From Xiphias gladius (lineage: Eukaryota > Chordata > Actinopteri > Istiophoriformes > Xiphiidae): a stretch of DNA of 64,000 bases. Where the stretch lies: positions 19,307,329-19,371,328 of the forward strand of contig NC_053418.1 in NCBI RefSeq assembly GCF_016859285.1, given 5' to 3'. Positions 35,101-48,539 of this stretch are shown one piece after another. The notes under the pieces were generated by a model that did not search any database, had not been told where the DNA came from, and was given only the letters and a program-made list of their open reading frames with translations. Position numbers and translations under genes: made by a program. Numbering within the stretch: position 1 is the stretch's first letter; the number at the start of each line of letters is the position of its first letter.

Positions 35101-38100
35101 CAAAATCTATGATCCCAGTATGGAGGAAGAGATAATGTTGTAAACTCCTCCTCACTTGCTTTTCATCATTCACTTGCCACATCCAGTTAATCCAGGTGGT
35201 GTAGAGACAGATTTAGAGACACTCCCCGAGCCTGAAGAACGAAAGAGACAGTAACAGACATGAGGATGTTGTTTTTAGGTCTTCTGTATTTGTGAAACCC
35301 GTGTCCTTTTGAGTCTGCCTCTTTGTGGAAGTGCAGGTATTACCATGGCAAGTACAGTAATAATAGCTCTCGTAACCTTCAGCTTCACCCTCCAGCAAGC
35401 CCCTTTATCTGATGAACGTGTTCATATACGGCCTGAGAGACACTGAGAGATACTGTCAGATTTTCAATGCCGTCAAAACAGATGCTATCTGCCCTCTTCA
35501 TGTCTAATTACCTGTTTACTCCAAGGGCCAAGAGTGAATGGTGCAGCCGCTGGCATTGTTGATAAAAACTTACATTAGTTTAAGGAAATGATTAAGATGT
35601 AAGTTTCATGCTTGTTTTCGTTTCTTCAGCCTCTACATTGTAAGACATGTCACAGTAAGTCCAAGCTTAGTATTGTTAAGTATTGTAACTAACTTCATAT
35701 AGATGCTTGTTTGAAGAGGATGGTATGAGATTAGCGTCATATAAGACAATCAAAGTGAAATCTCGTCACAGAAGGGTTATAGAAAAGTTAAAGGAATGAT
35801 CAAGAAGTGTGTGCAGACAAACAATTTATACTCGTTAAAGAATAAGAAAAATAAGATTCAAATAAACTTTTTTGACACTTCTTGCCTAGGTACAAGACAA
35901 ATCCCTACGAGGGCTGCGACGGGCTACTGGCGTGAGAGCTCTCAACTCGCCCTCTATCAATTCCATCAGTCCTCTGCTCACACTTTGGTTGTGTTACTAC
36001 AAACTTGCCCTTCTTAAATATGTAAAGCTCTAAATCCTGCATGCCATCTTATCAGCACTGTTAGGCACTGCACTGAGTCAGCTGAGCATACCAATCTGCA
36101 AGAGGCAGGCAGGCTGAGGCCACATTGTCGGTATACAGCTTTTATATAAATCGTTCAAAGTTACTCGAAGCAATTAACTAGATTCTGAAAGACTGGGTGA
36201 CTTAACTATAATTTCTGGTGAATTTGTGAATTATTTTCCTTGACAACTCATAAATCACAGTAGATGAGAACTCTCCCTTTTCATTTGAGGAAGCGATGGA
36301 AATCTCCAAAGGACATATTTGATACCCTTACACCACACTTTATGCTTGTTCATAGAGGCACACTTGGCTATTGTGAACTTGAGTGATTAAGAGATCCTCT
36401 CCATACATACTGGAGATACTGCGATAAGGGGAGAAAGGCCTTGTTAAAAAAAACGCGCACCCTGCAATGCTTCAAATATATAATATGTGTTGATTCTCTG
36501 TGATTTTTTACAGGATATAAACAAATGCCGAAACTGGTGATACGCGAACTCAATTTTGGTTTTGCTCCTTAAATTTGACACTTTACAATGATATTTCAAT
36601 GATATTTCAATGCAAAAATTTGTGTAAGAAAATTGGATACATCTCGGTTTACTTCAGCCGCTGAAGCTCTGATACAGTGGTTTTCATTCACACCAAATAC
36701 TGCACCAGGTCCAGTCATAGACACGCTCCTAGACTGGCTGAAGGTGTACAAATCTATTTTAGTTTCTCCACCATCTGGTCCTGCATGCTTACAATTCACA
36801 TTACAAACAATTCACAGTACATTAGTCTGAATGATGCACATCCTTCTCCTTTCTACTTGCTCAAAACTTTGGTAGAAAACATAGTAATACTTTGTAGGTG
36901 TACATTCATCTTGAAAATAGAAGTGGCCCATATTGTATGTTTTATTCATATTTAGATTCTGAAAATTGTAATAATTTGACTTCACAGTATGTTTTTACAT
37001 GCCCCCTGTTGTGGAAATACAGCATAACAATGGTCAGATGCACTGAGTGGAGGAGGCTTTTGTCTGAAGCAGCGGCACACGGATTTACGCGAAGGCCTTT
37101 GAATAGCTGTCAGTTGACACAGCACGGTGTGATGCATGACACACTGTAGGGTATCCTTCCAGACCTCATTCATAATTTCACTTTCTTATGCAAAATGGAT
37201 TTTTTTCTTTAACCCCAAAAACCATACCATGTAAATAATTAAGTTACAATATAATGCTATCATTATTTTCTCAATACCAAAATTGAAATTTGAAATGATC
37301 ATGACAATATTATTCAGAAAAATGTGTTTTTGTGGTGAAGAATCTAACACACGTCAGCAGATACACACAATAACAACAGCTCAGACACAATCAAACTCCA
37401 TGAAACTTGAAGGTTCAGCCTTGTGATGAAGGAGGCAGTGACCTTACCTGGTGAGGGCAACATACATACAGGAGGCTATCTGATAACAAAAGGAGACAAT
37501 GTTCTATATTCAAGGCATGGATAATATCATTACTCTAAAAGATAACAAACTTCATTCCATATCTGAAACCTGTGGCAGGGCAGTTCAAGGACATATTGTG
37601 TCTCATAATGGCGCACACCTGCAAGTGGTTAAACACGCCCTGTAAGCTAAAGGCTAAATGCACATAATTAAAATGATTAAAATGTAGGTCTAAATGTGCT
37701 TTGTGCTCTGTCACATTTTTCCATTAAGGTTGACGATGGAATCATTTGAAATAGTTGTCACAAAGTCTAAAGAAAAAGTCTGTAGTGAAATATATTTGGT
37801 TTACATACATTATTTTTGTATAATTCTGAATTTTATTGTTATTTTTACCGATAACCAACACTGGCTGAGGTGTACTACAATGTTGCATAGCATTCCACTT
37901 TCTTATCCCCATCACCCTCTCTTTCTCTCTCTACGTCCCACAGTGGAAGTCATGTTAACAAACAGGTTTTGTTAGTATAATAATCCATTCATGTTCATGA
38001 GAAGAGCCACATGATTGGTTCACTTCTTCGTGCCCCAGTGGCACAAGCAAAACTGAAAAGCTGAACTTTAACCAGTTTTAAAACGTGTATTTCATGTATT

Positions 38101-38800
38101 TGATCATCTGGACACCGAGATGTTGAAATGGTCATTCTCATTCGTTCCTACAGCACGGTGCTGCTTACTTGCTGCTTGCACTTTGTGTATTTATTTTTCT
38201 GTTACTTTTCCTAGCTTCAGTCATCTAGATTTCTCTTTTGGATCACATATTGTCGTTTCATATCTTTTTCTATTTTAATCCTATTGTTCTTTGACCAAAA
38301 CACTGTTATCTGTCATTTCTCTATGAAGTCATCAGTTTATAATTTTTGTTTGACTGCCACACTGCTTCATTTTAAGCTAAATTCCCCCAAAATGCCTCAG
38401 ATAAGAAATTGCAGTGTCTTAGCTTTTGGCATGATGTCACCTAAAGAAAGTTGAAGTGCAGTTTATCTCCATGTAATCAGGTCAGGGGCTCTTTAAAGGA
38501 ATCAGGTCTCATTCTTTTGCCCTCATTTACAATATCACCGTCATCTCTGTCTAGTCTTATCTTCTCCTGTAGTTTTTCCATATTAACTCCACACAGTTAC
38601 ATTAAATGTTTGCAGTATACAACACTCAAATTGTCAGTATTGCAGTGTTTTTCTTACAATACAGTTTATACCGTACTGGCGATTTCAAATTCAGCTACAT
38701 CACAACAACTAATTGTGTATTATTAACTATATCCAAGTTATATTTGATATACTGTCATTTAACAATTTGAGCATAGCTTACGAGAGAATACAGCATGTCA
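32121..38800. other. Gene-free interval, slc25a37 to nkx3.1
   Basis: About 6.7 kb without recognisable exons, RNA genes or large transposons, apart from the CT/CA-rich tract at 34493-34599. Given the homeobox neighbours it may contain regulatory elements, but none could be picked out by eye. Confidence 0.5.
34493..34599. repeat. CT-rich then CA-rich microsatellite
   Basis: Pyrimidine tract of CTTT, TCTC and CTCT units running directly into CACACA with CACACC variants. Confidence 0.9.
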
Positions 38801-39209
38801 AAAACATAGTTCAGCTTAGTTCTATGCCATATATTCCCAGAAACTGTAAATGATTTATTTTCTGTTTATTTTAACACAAAGCTTTAAAGACAGGTAAAAT
38901 TTATCATTAACATTAACAAATTTAACATTAATTTATTAATGAATTAATCAACAATGCCACAATTGAATTCAGTGATCGAATGGTTTTTTTTGCGAAACCA
39001 CATCATGACCAACATTTGTGTGTTGACTGTATAACATGCTTTTAGGAGCGAAGCCACTTTAAAAGGCAGACTGGTGAAGGTAACACATGGTCATACACTG
39101 GATTCAGTGTCAAAGAATCAACTTTTATAAGGAACATACAGCCTAAATATCAGGAATACTAAAGATAGGTTTATGATTATAAATCATAGCTTCATACATC
39201 ATTTCACTT

Positions 39210-40153
39210 TCACCATAACGTTGGCCCCCAGGGGCCACTGTAGTCCCACAGGTACGGTCTGTATTGGTAAGCTTTGCAGAAGGAGGCGATTAGCGATGAT
39301 CGGACCAAATCCTCTCTCAGGCCCAGTCCCTCTGCTTTGTACACATCCTTACAGAACTCTGATGTTTGCTGCTTTCGTTTCGTTTTATACCTCCGGTTCT
39401 GAAACCAGATTTTCACTTGGGTCTCAGTTAGTCTTAAGGTGCTGGCAAGGTGAGCCCTCTCTGGGGCGGACAGATATTTCTGGTGGTTAAATTTCTTCTC
39501 CAGTTCAAGCACTTGGAAATGTGTAAACGCAGCCCTGGAGCGCTTCTGTTTCCCCGTGGAGGAAAAACTGCCGGACTCCGAGGTGCTGGGACAGGTTGTG
39601 TCCAGAGACTCTGTGAAGTACAAATGTGATCGAGTCATTCAGGGGGAAAATGACGCTCTTCTAATCAGGATGGTGTACACTGCATATCAGGCTTTGAAGT
39701 GGTGGCTCATAAAGAGGTTCATGATCACAGGGTAAACAACCCCATGAATAAAAATACTCTCCAAAATTTTTTTTCCACCTTTAGAACCTATATTTTTCTA
39801 TAAATTGCTGCAACTTCTAACGATACAGACCTACAGTTTATTTCACAAAGATGTATTCCATTTTCTAACACATTTTTCTGTAAATAAAATTCAAACTCAC
39901 AGAATTTATTGGGTTATCTATCCAATGTCACAGTCCTGTCATTGACAGTCTGCAGCTCACCTGTCTGCGCTCCAAACGCTGTCTCCTGGAGACGGAGTTT
40001 CTCTGACAACTTTTCAGATTCTTCTCTCCACTGTGAACGTCTTTCCATTTTCTGTGAACAGCATTTGCCATTAAATCTTGTGTTGTCCTTAACGGAGAGG
40101 ATGTCCTCTATGAGGAAGGAAGTCGGAGGTTTGACTGTATCAGACATTTCCAT
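39210..40153 (-). CDS. nkx3.1: Homeobox protein Nkx3.1
   Basis: NK-class homeodomain transcription factor (nucleus; in fish expressed in somite/sclerotome and other mesoderm, in mammals a prostate factor). Two minus-strand exons: 40153-39961 and 39610-39210; 197 aa, shorter than human NKX3-1 (234). Exon 1 has the TN/EH1 Groucho-binding motif TSFLIEDIL at residues 11-19. The homeodomain lies at about residues 85-144: KQKRSRAAF at its start, then [14 protein letters not shown], ending with helix 3 [15 protein letters not shown] and the NK-specific Tyr54. The C-terminus ([17 protein letters not shown]) parallels human SWSPAFW. The splice donor is CAG/GTGAGC and the acceptor TTCACAG; the phase-1 join gives Glu65. 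The start was placed at MEMSD because it precedes the TN motif and lies 99 bases from a TATA box. The reading frame is open further upstream, so a longer start is possible. Confidence 0.93.
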
Positions 40154-40251
40154 CCAGTAATCCACAAACCAGAGGGCTCTCAGTGCCAGATAGCTAGAGT
40201 GGGGGACAGTGTTGAAGTGGTGTGTCTCCTCACACACTCAAACAGTCTGAA

Positions 40252-40257
40252 TTTATA
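40252..40257 (-). promoter_or_regulatory. nkx3.1: nkx3.1 TATA box
   Basis: TATAAA on the minus strand (plus strand TTTATA), about 99 bases before the chosen ATG and next to a GC-rich stretch (GAGCGGAGGCGGGG on the plus strand). The position fits a transcription start near 40225. Confidence 0.5.
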
Positions 40258-43200
40258 CGAGAGCGGAGGCGGGGTTCATCTAGACTGCACTGACAAGTGA
40301 AGAAGGCGGGACAAGTGGCTCACTATGTACTCTGTTAAGCTCTGTTTCGCCTGTTCATTTCAATTTCATGGAAAGTTTTGCAGTCACATTATAATGTGTT
40401 ATGAAAAGTAGTAGTGCAAACTATTAATAATATATTTTTAACTCAACAAATTTGCCTTTTTGAAATGATGACATTCATATAAATTGCCTAAATGAAAAAA
40501 ACAGACGTATATATGTATGGAAATGCACAATTTATATACGTTGAACTGTATAAAACCACATAGTTTTCATGGATTTTGTCATATATGATTATGGCTTCTT
40601 TCGTCCTAATTTTATACTCCACTACATTAATACAAAATGTTTTGTATATTGTATCTTGACATCCGATGTATATAATTTACCTATGCTATGCTGTATATCT
40701 AGGAAGTGGACTATTTGACATACACTAAACGTACAAGAGGGGAAGTAAACTACCAATACACAGCAAATATTTTTAAGTGTAAAATAGGCAAAAAGTGAAT
40801 TCTCAAATGTGCAGTACTTTAATTAGACACTGACAACAATCTCAGAAATGTGTTTTACTTATATCGAGAAAAAAATCTTTATCTAGAGATTTATTATCTA
40901 CTATATACATAATAAATACTGTAAATTATACATCTACAGTATTGCTAGAAATATGGTGCTTCTCTGGAGTATAATTTAACTGTATGACATAGAAGACAGA
41001 TCGATTTTTGTGTCTACAATTTCATGCCTTCCCCAGCTCAGGGCAGGAACCCAGTTGTCTGCGGCTGCAGGGAGACAACGCTGCCTGCGTTGGTGGGTGG
41101 TCATACCTACTGGAGCACTAATGAGTTTGACACATTCAGGCTGGCTCCCGCACAGACACAGTCATTGTTCTGTGGCTGTTTATTTGTTGTTCTTCGTGGT
41201 TCAGTCCGACCTTTCTCCAGAGATTGAGACATTTCCAAGCAGTGTCTGTGTTCCCCTGGGAGTCCATGCTTCATTGGGAAATGCGTTAATGGAGGAATGA
41301 TAAACATGATCCTCTCCATGCTCCCCTGGCCCTGCTGACTCCACCCGCTTCCCCGTACCAACCACACACCAAGGAGTCACCAACCCCACAATGTCACATG
41401 GAGGAGTGGGGGTATTTTCATTGCTTTAATGTGATGAAAGTGCAGCAATTCCCTTTCTGTCATATTTCCAATAATGTTAAGTGCTGTGTAGATTATGTGC
41501 AATATGAATATGTATATAAAGCGTAATAAAGTTTAACGTGTTCTGTCCTGTGTTGTGGATCATCATTTATGAAAACCCATCTGTTTTAAATCTACTGAGA
41601 TTCCTCTTAAGCATTAGATGCTGTGTTGTCAACAGAGTATTAAGATCATCAGTATGATATGCTTCACCTTGAATTCTTTGTCTGCAACCAGCTGTCTGCC
41701 AAAGTATGTTGAACTGTAAGCACAGAAAGCTTTTATCCTTCTGTCTAGACACAGTTTTTCTTTCTGTTTTTAAAGCCCTTATGTGTATTTTTGGATCATA
41801 CAGTAGTGAATATGGAATAAAAAGAGGACATTCAGTGAGAAGAAAAGTGAAATTTTAAGAACTTTTCGAGTCCATTGAAATCTCAAAAGGTTACTTCAAG
41901 TGTACCATCACTTCAATATACAACTCATGTTAGGGCCAGTGAGGACCTGTGTTGTGCTATGTGGGTCTCTCATCCATTTCAAAAAGCTCTTTTAACGCTC
42001 TAAAGATGCTGTCATCCCCCTGCCCTTATTCTGAGACAATCTACATGATTGCTCGTGGCTGAAAACAAAGACAGTTCTTTACCACATTAATGTATCCTGG
42101 GCGTCCATGACAAAGATATTCAGCTGCATGCTTGTGCATCAGACATGACATAGTAGAACCTCTAACCCTTTAGCCCAGAGAGGCATTTGTCTTCCACAGC
42201 AGATAACGTGTGGTGACCATGTTTTCTTTGAGTCACAGCTAACCATCAGTCTTCGGTTGTTTTCCTGCCTTTTCTTTGTCTCAGATGACGAGCAGTGAGA
42301 CTTTGTTGTAACAGTTGAGCTGTCAGAATTTTATCTGCTCAGCATCAGTGTTGTATTATACTGCGTCCTTCACCTGGGGAAATTCTACAGGTTCCTCACT
42401 CCATGTACTTGTATGACGTCACAAATATGTCATCGGGCTGAACAGGTCAATTTACAGACAAACCTCTAACATAACAAAATGATTAATTTTACTCTTATTT
42501 TGTCTTAATCTTTTTATTACATTCTTCTCAAAGAACGTCGAGCTGAAGAGATATCGAGAAGTAACTATATAACCCTCTAGTCTCCCCACCCACCCCTACC
42601 CAGTGTCCATTTCCTTCCTAACCCCAATATAATCTGAGAAAACTTTTGTAAAGAGGGTTTGAACATATTAATCTGGCAAGCAGAAATAACTTTTGGATTG
42701 TATTGTATTTATTGAATCTGAAGAAAAACATCCTGTTACTTTTTTTAAAATGTTCTTTGAGAACTGTTGAGTTACTTGGGTAATTTTTGTTAACCACCGT
42801 ATTAATCTCATTCACTTTGGTTTTATATATTTGGTGTGTAATAGAAGAGCAAAATACAGTATATTCAATGAGATCGTTCTGGTACAAAGGAGTATTTCAA
42901 CTTGTTAAAGTGATGTGGGAGTCTTCCCCTAGAGGGAGCTTTTAAGCGACACATCAAGTCCTCACAGAGTAAACAAACCAGCAGCCACTTGAAACTAAAG
43001 GAACAGCCACACAAAAAGCTATTTTACCAGTGATTTAGTTTAAAGAGAGTCAGATTATGCACCACCAGTTCTTATCTTTCATGGATAGTTTCATCTTCAT
43101 TTAGTCCATAAATACAAAACCAACATTCTCGTATGCTGAATTAGTTGGGTGGATGGTTGGACAGAGGAACACTGATCCTGGTTTTGTGGATTCATCTCAG

Positions 43201-43455
43201 CTCCAGTCCTTAACACCAGAATATCAGACTTGCACTTACACAGCCATAGATGAGACATCTGCCTTTCTGAAGTTGACGTAAGGCAGTGTACAGGATGAGT
43301 GAAAACCCTTTTCAGAACACCATAATGGCTCTTTCACTGATGGCCAGACTCACGTCATCCTCTCTTTAAACTGACCCTGAAATCTGAATCATAACAGTGT
43401 AATCAAGCATCTTTATTTGGGGTTTTTGCTTTCATTCACACAGTCAGACCCCCAC

Positions 43456-43510
43456 CCACCACCACCACCACCACCACCACTACCACCACCACCACCACCA
43501 CCACCGCCAC
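43456..43510. repeat. (ACC)n trinucleotide repeat
   Basis: About 17 CAC/ACC units with a TAC and a GCC interruption, followed by CA-rich sequence. Confidence 0.9.
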
Positions 43511-43940
43511 AGGAACACACGTACACACACACAAACACACACACCGACACGCCCACACCCACACCCTCTCTCTTAAACACTCTCTAAACAACAGACAGCT
43601 TGTTATTCTACATCTCTCTCAGCCCACTTATCAAGCCATTTGCACCTCAATGACTCTATCTGTCATCGTCTTGTGTGCATATCTCTACATGACAACAGTT
43701 ATCAATACACAGCTAAATGTGCCAAAAGTGTGAGCATTCCTATGGAAGCCCAGCATTCTTGTTAAATGATGTTTGATCTATCACTGGGTCCCGCAGTAGG
43801 TATCAGGCCGTGCCTGATCATAAATCTGCCGGGCCTCATGACAGGAGGCCCCTTCCTCTAGCTCTGATCTACAGTACCTTTAAGTTGACCAAACATATTT
43901 TATAGCTGATTTTAATGCCTACCATGACCCAGGCTTAATG

Positions 43941-44350
43941 TATATCTACATTGTATCTGCTTAGGCTAAGCTGCTGTGGCTGGCCCAGCTGCCTTGATAG
44001 GCAGTTTCATCTGAATGCCATGACCGGCTCCATAGCACAGCCATTATCCCTACTTGTGTAGCTCAACTAGTCTTACTATTATTTATCACTTATATCAGAA
44101 AATGACCACTCTCTGACCTATTGCACCTTTTAAGTCTTCTTGAATCTTATCCTCACCCAAGCAAAGGGCAGATAGCTTGGCGGCATGACTCGCCCTTATA
44201 TCTGCATTGTATTTCCTCAGGTAAAGTTACGGTGACTGATCCAACTGGTCTGGTCTGGTCAAATTCAGCCGAATGTCACGGCCTGCTCAGTTGTCCAGTC
44301 ACCGTCACTGTATAATTCAACTAGTCTCACCAATAGCCACCACTTAGTAA
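43941..44350. repeat. Diverged tandem duplication, about 256-bp period
   Basis: TATATCTACATTGTATCTGC at 43941 recurs as TATATCTGCATTGTATTTCC at 44197. GAATGCCATGACCGGCTC (near 44014) recurs as GAATGTCACGGCCTGCTC (near 44271), and CTCAACTAGTCTTAC (near 44062) as TTCAACTAGTCTCAC (near 44317). The order and near-constant offset indicate an old duplication. Confidence 0.6.
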
Positions 44351-44395
44351 TAACTTGAAAAATAACTGGAAACACGGGAATGCTCTAAAACAGTG

Positions 44396-44431
44396 TACAC
44401 ACACACACACACACACACATATATTCATATG

Positions 44432-44462
<31 letters not shown>

Positions 44463-44468
44463 ATGTAT
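44396..44468. repeat. (AC)n-(TA)n microsatellite
   Basis: AC repeat of about 11 units, a short ATATTCATATG link, then TA repeats ending in GTATGTATATGTATG. Confidence 0.9.
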
Positions 44469-45360
44469 GAAAACCAGGGCTATAAATTTCAGTAGTATAA
44501 GTAGTACACACCAAAGTGATTACAACTGCATATTTGTGATTGTAGGTATTTATTTTGCATAAATAAGAACTATTAGATTTTTAAACACACCCATTAACAT
44601 AACTGCTGCAAAGTCTTCTTCACACACACACACACACACGCAGACACAAAGGCATTATCTGATCATTTGAAGTGTCTCTGGTCTCCTCACTGTCTGCAGC
44701 TTCATCCTTATCTGTGCAGAGATTCCCCCTCAGCTCTTCTCTCCCCCCCAGAGGCGTTTCTCCTGCTCAGGCCCTTTCGCTCGGTTTCCATTTCCATTAA
44801 AAGTGTCGCACTGAAACACACGCTCATTTTTTTCCGCTCATTTCGTTTATTTATCATTTGGATAAAATATCAATACACCGGCTTCGTGGCAGTTTTTAAA
44901 CCTTGCCCCCCCTTTTTTAAACCTTGTCCATTTCATTGTGGATTTTGTACCGTTTTTTATCAGTTACTTTCAGGTGCTGGGCTACCTTTAATAATAACCA
45001 AACAGCACGATGGAATTAAATGAAATCGAGAAATATTTTTTTGCATTGCAAGTGAATTCAGTCTTATCTGTGGCTCATCGATGAGTGACAGATCAGGCTG
45101 GAGCTGTTTCCCGTTTGATTGAAAGTTTGAAAAAGTTAAAGAGCCACTCTGTCTGCGGGTTTGTTTACCAAGCAAAGCTCCGACACAGGACAAGCTCTCC
45201 AGCCTTATCAGCGGATTTGTGAATGGGACAATAATGAGCTCAGTTTGATAGAGCAGCGAAGTCAGGTCAGATGTCACTTCATTCATTAGCTTTTTTTTTT
45301 TTTTTTTTGATGGCTGTCTTTGATAAACGTTACAGAGAAAAAGCTCCATGGCCACTTACC

Positions 45361-45995
45361 AAAGGGTTTTATTAATCAGGCACGTTGTTTTTAACTGGAT
45401 CTTAAGAGGAACATTACACATTTGAACTGGAAGGCGTCTTGTCAAACTTGCTATTATTGGGTGACAGTTTCTTATACATGGATGACCTTTAAAAGCCTTG
45501 CAAGTATTTATGTTGTAACATCGGTCCTTGTAAAAGGAGGAGATTGAGTTTCAACATATTCATCTTCCCTGGCGCGACGGTGAACTGATCACTTTGAAAA
45601 AGCCTTGAGATCAGATAAACAAAAATATTCCAGCTGTCATAAAAAGAAAACAACCACAGGATTTAATCTTGGCCCAATGAAGCAGAATAGTGGCGTTTAA
45701 ACGTTTTTAGTTGACATCAAATAACAGGAACGTTTGATAAACAATATGAAATTGTACACCTTTAATGAAGAATTTGTATCTATTTAAACTGGTAAAACTA
45801 AAAAAGAATAATAAAGAATCAACGCTTCAGCACAGAGTGTGGCAACCAGTCAGCTGATTTTCAGTTTGCCTCGGACTTTTAAAACAAGAGAAAACTGGCA
45901 ACTGATACAATTCCACGCAAAATATACAATAAAAAGAAACGGACACAGAAACATTTGATCGCTCTCTGGCGCACAGGCCATTCATATTCCTCTCA
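45361..45995 (-). other. nkx2.7: nkx2.7 3'UTR (probable)
   Basis: Non-coding sequence after the minus-strand stop. AATAAA on the minus strand (TTTATT near 45367) gives a likely 3' end about 0.63 kb downstream of the stop. Confidence 0.4.
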
Positions 45996-47816
45996 TCACC
46001 AGCCTCTTACGCCCTGGAATGAAGCCTGACAGTGTCCGTGGCAGAAGGGCCCCTCGCCGCCGCCTGTTAAATCGACCAGCTGACTGTTAGACATCTGCGC
46101 GGCGCCCGCATTGGCCGAAGGAGACACGCTGTGAAAACTGCAGCCGCACACGCCGCTGCGTCCGTATCCAAACACGGGGTTATAGTAATGTCCAAGGGCA
46201 ACGTCGAAAGGTTGCGACTGCGAACCTGCGCCGCAGAGCTGTCCGTCCCGCACCAGCACCGGCACCGCCACCCTCCTCGGTGCGGGCGGGTAGCCCGCCA
46301 GCTCCAGAGACTTGTCCTGCCGTTGACGCTTACATTTGTACCTCCGGTTCTGAAACCAGATTTTGACCTGGGTGGAGGTGAGCTTGAGGATGCGGGCCAG
46401 GTGCTCTCTCTCCGGGGCGGAGAGGTAGCGCTGCTGCCCGAAGCGCCGCTCCAGCTCGGACACCTGGGACTGGGAGAAGAGGACCCGGGGCTTCCTGCGC
46501 AGCCTGGCTCTGCTTCGTGCGTTGTTGTCGCAGTCAGGTGAACTGTCAAGACCGCTCGCATCTGCAGGTCAGACGACAGTTGAGTAAAATCAAATTTAGA
46601 GACAACAAATTTCAAAACCTGCAAACCTATATATTTTTTACATTTAACTATACAGGTTAAATAACTTATAAAATGCAATAACATTTAATTTTTCTAAAAT
46701 AGAATTAAAACTCTATCGATAGAGTTAGTTGATGTCACGTGTTTCTATACCAGCAAGTCAAATCCGATTCATTTTACTTCATTGCAAGAGACCACATTTT
46801 TCTAGTTGTTTCCATTGTAGTATTTCTGCAGGGGGCTGTATTTTGTAGTATATTCAAATATAATAGATATATAAAAAAGAACTTTATACTTCTGCCACTT
46901 GTTTGGAAAAATGAAATAAAGTAAAATAAAAAATAACAAAGACGCATTGAAAAAAAATGTCTGAGGTAGAATATTTAAACTGGATTTTTTTTAAGTTTTA
47001 AAGACGACACAGTGTGAAATTTAACTAAATTCAGAACAGATTATAGTATATGATTATTTGCATCACTTTACCTGACTTAAATTTTGCTCCTGCAGTCAAT
47101 GGATCGATTAACTTTGCAGAAAAAAGGCATTAAAACAACACTTTTTCTCTTTTAACAGTGTGCGACTGGTTACCTATAACGACTACAACTGATCACAGTG
47201 ATCAAATAATAACAAGCATTACAATAATCCTAATAGTCACAAGTCAGCGATCCTTCTTCTCCTCGTGTGAGTCGTTAGTTTTGGTTGTTTGGTGGCAGAA
47301 CACTGTAAACGCATGGTTTTTTCCCCGCACATCGTGGCTCACTGATATAAAAAAATCTTGTTATTACTATTTGCTGGGGCCTTCGCATAGAGAGATGTAA
47401 AGGAAAACGAAAATGTGGCAGGTCACTGGCCGTGTTTCATCCCTGGTACCAGGCGCCCAAGGCTCCGTGCCGTCGGGCGGCCTAACCCCACGTAAACAGC
47501 CATCAGTGTATAAGAAGGAGCTACTGTGGCCATGCTGTGCAGAGTGGATCATCTCACCCTGCTCATTTATCTCCTCTGCGGCTGCCGAGCTGTGAGTATT
47601 CTCTGCGTGCAGCCTCTCCTTCGTCCCGGAGACGCGCGGCTCCGGCCGGCAGCCGTAGAAGTCCGTGCTCCGGGACGCAGCGTGCACGTGCTGATGGTTC
47701 ATCGGCACAACTTGGTCAGCCGTCAGAAATTCATTCCCAAAGTCATGGTGGTGCTGCAGCTTCAAAATGTCCTTGACAGAAAAGGGCGTCGAGGTGGAAG
47801 TGGAGCTGGGATGCAT
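45996..47816 (-). CDS. nkx2.7: NK2 homeobox protein, Nkx2.7 / NKX2-6 type
   Basis: Cardiac and pharyngeal homeodomain transcription factor of the tinman (NK4) class. Two minus-strand exons: 47816-47558 and 46561-45996; 274 aa. The TN domain TPFSVKDIL is at residues 10-18. The homeodomain is at about 106-165, with [38 protein letters not shown], Tyr54 and the Thr-Ser-Thr-Gln stretch before helix 3. The NK2-specific domain [12 protein letters not shown] follows at about 182-193. The C-terminus FQGVRGW resembles the LQGxRAW ending of NKX2-5/2-6. The join CAGG/GTGAGA to CTGCAG gives Asp87 in phase. Identity between nkx2.5 and nkx2.7/NKX2-6 cannot be settled from motifs alone; neighbours nkx3.1 and stc1 point to the NKX2-6 locus, whose zebrafish member is nkx2.7. 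Start at [12 protein letters not shown], directly before the TN motif. Confidence 0.88.
46562..47557 (-). other. nkx2.7: nkx2.7 intron
   Basis: One-kilobase AT-rich intron; donor GTGAGA, acceptor CTGCAG. It contains ATCGAT motifs near 46714-46720 and 47100, but no coding sequence. Confidence 0.75.
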
Positions 47817-48539
47817 CGCCACCTCTTCAGCTGGCCGTAAGTGGTGTGTGATCCTTTTTAGGCAAGGGTGCTCGAGCTGCTGGGGATGCTGCCGGACGTA
47901 TCTCTTCACTGACTGTTGAGTGAGGGCCTGGGAAGATTGAAATCGTTCAAGGGTCCAGCCAAAGAGCAAGGGGAGAGCTCTATCTGTCACCCTCTCCGAA
48001 ACACTGGCCAACTCACGCCCGTGCGCACAGTTCTGCGGCTCCTTTTCTCCTCACCTTACAGGAACACCTCTCATCATATCCACCCTTCTCTGTGTGTAAG
48101 GAGTTGTAATTAACCAGGTTAATTAACAGATACGACAGTAGTTGACTACTACTAACTACCATCAACCTCTGAACGAATGTCTACGTTTTGTACTAAATAG
48201 TTGTATTATTTTGTAATTCCATGACAGGGAAGGCGTTGCTTGCTGCAGAAATGTTTATTTTTAACAAGCCATTTTGAATCAGGCTGCTCTTAAAATATGT
48301 GGAAAAAAACTTTCCACTTTTTCTCATGCAAAAACGCACTTAATGCCGCAGAATGAACCTATAAAAAAAATATAAATATATACATACAAAGTTTGTGGCC
48401 TAAAATTAGTTGAAAGAAGTGCATTTGCATTATTGGAAACAAGTGAAACTACCCCTTCTTAATTAACCTGTTTAACATGTTTAAAAGGGAGGGGGGGAAT
48501 TATTCAGTGCATGCCCAAACCACCCTTCTGGTGAGCCAA

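Larger units (their letters stand above)
40258..45360. other. Interval between nkx3.1 and nkx2.7
   Basis: About 5 kb between two homeobox genes transcribed in the same direction. No exon recognised. It holds simple repeats at 43456-43510 and 44396-44468 and a diverged tandem duplication at 43941-44350. The right end grades into the nkx2.7 3'UTR. Confidence 0.5.

Noticed and set aside
46067-46684. Long overlapping ORFs on both strands over nkx2.7 exon 2 (205 and 136 codons)
   Set aside because: GC-rich shadows of the homeodomain exon in other frames; only the homeodomain frame makes sense.
47526-47840. Plus-strand ORF of 104 codons over nkx2.7 exon 1
   Set aside because: Antisense shadow; the minus strand encodes the TN domain and splices in phase to the homeodomain.
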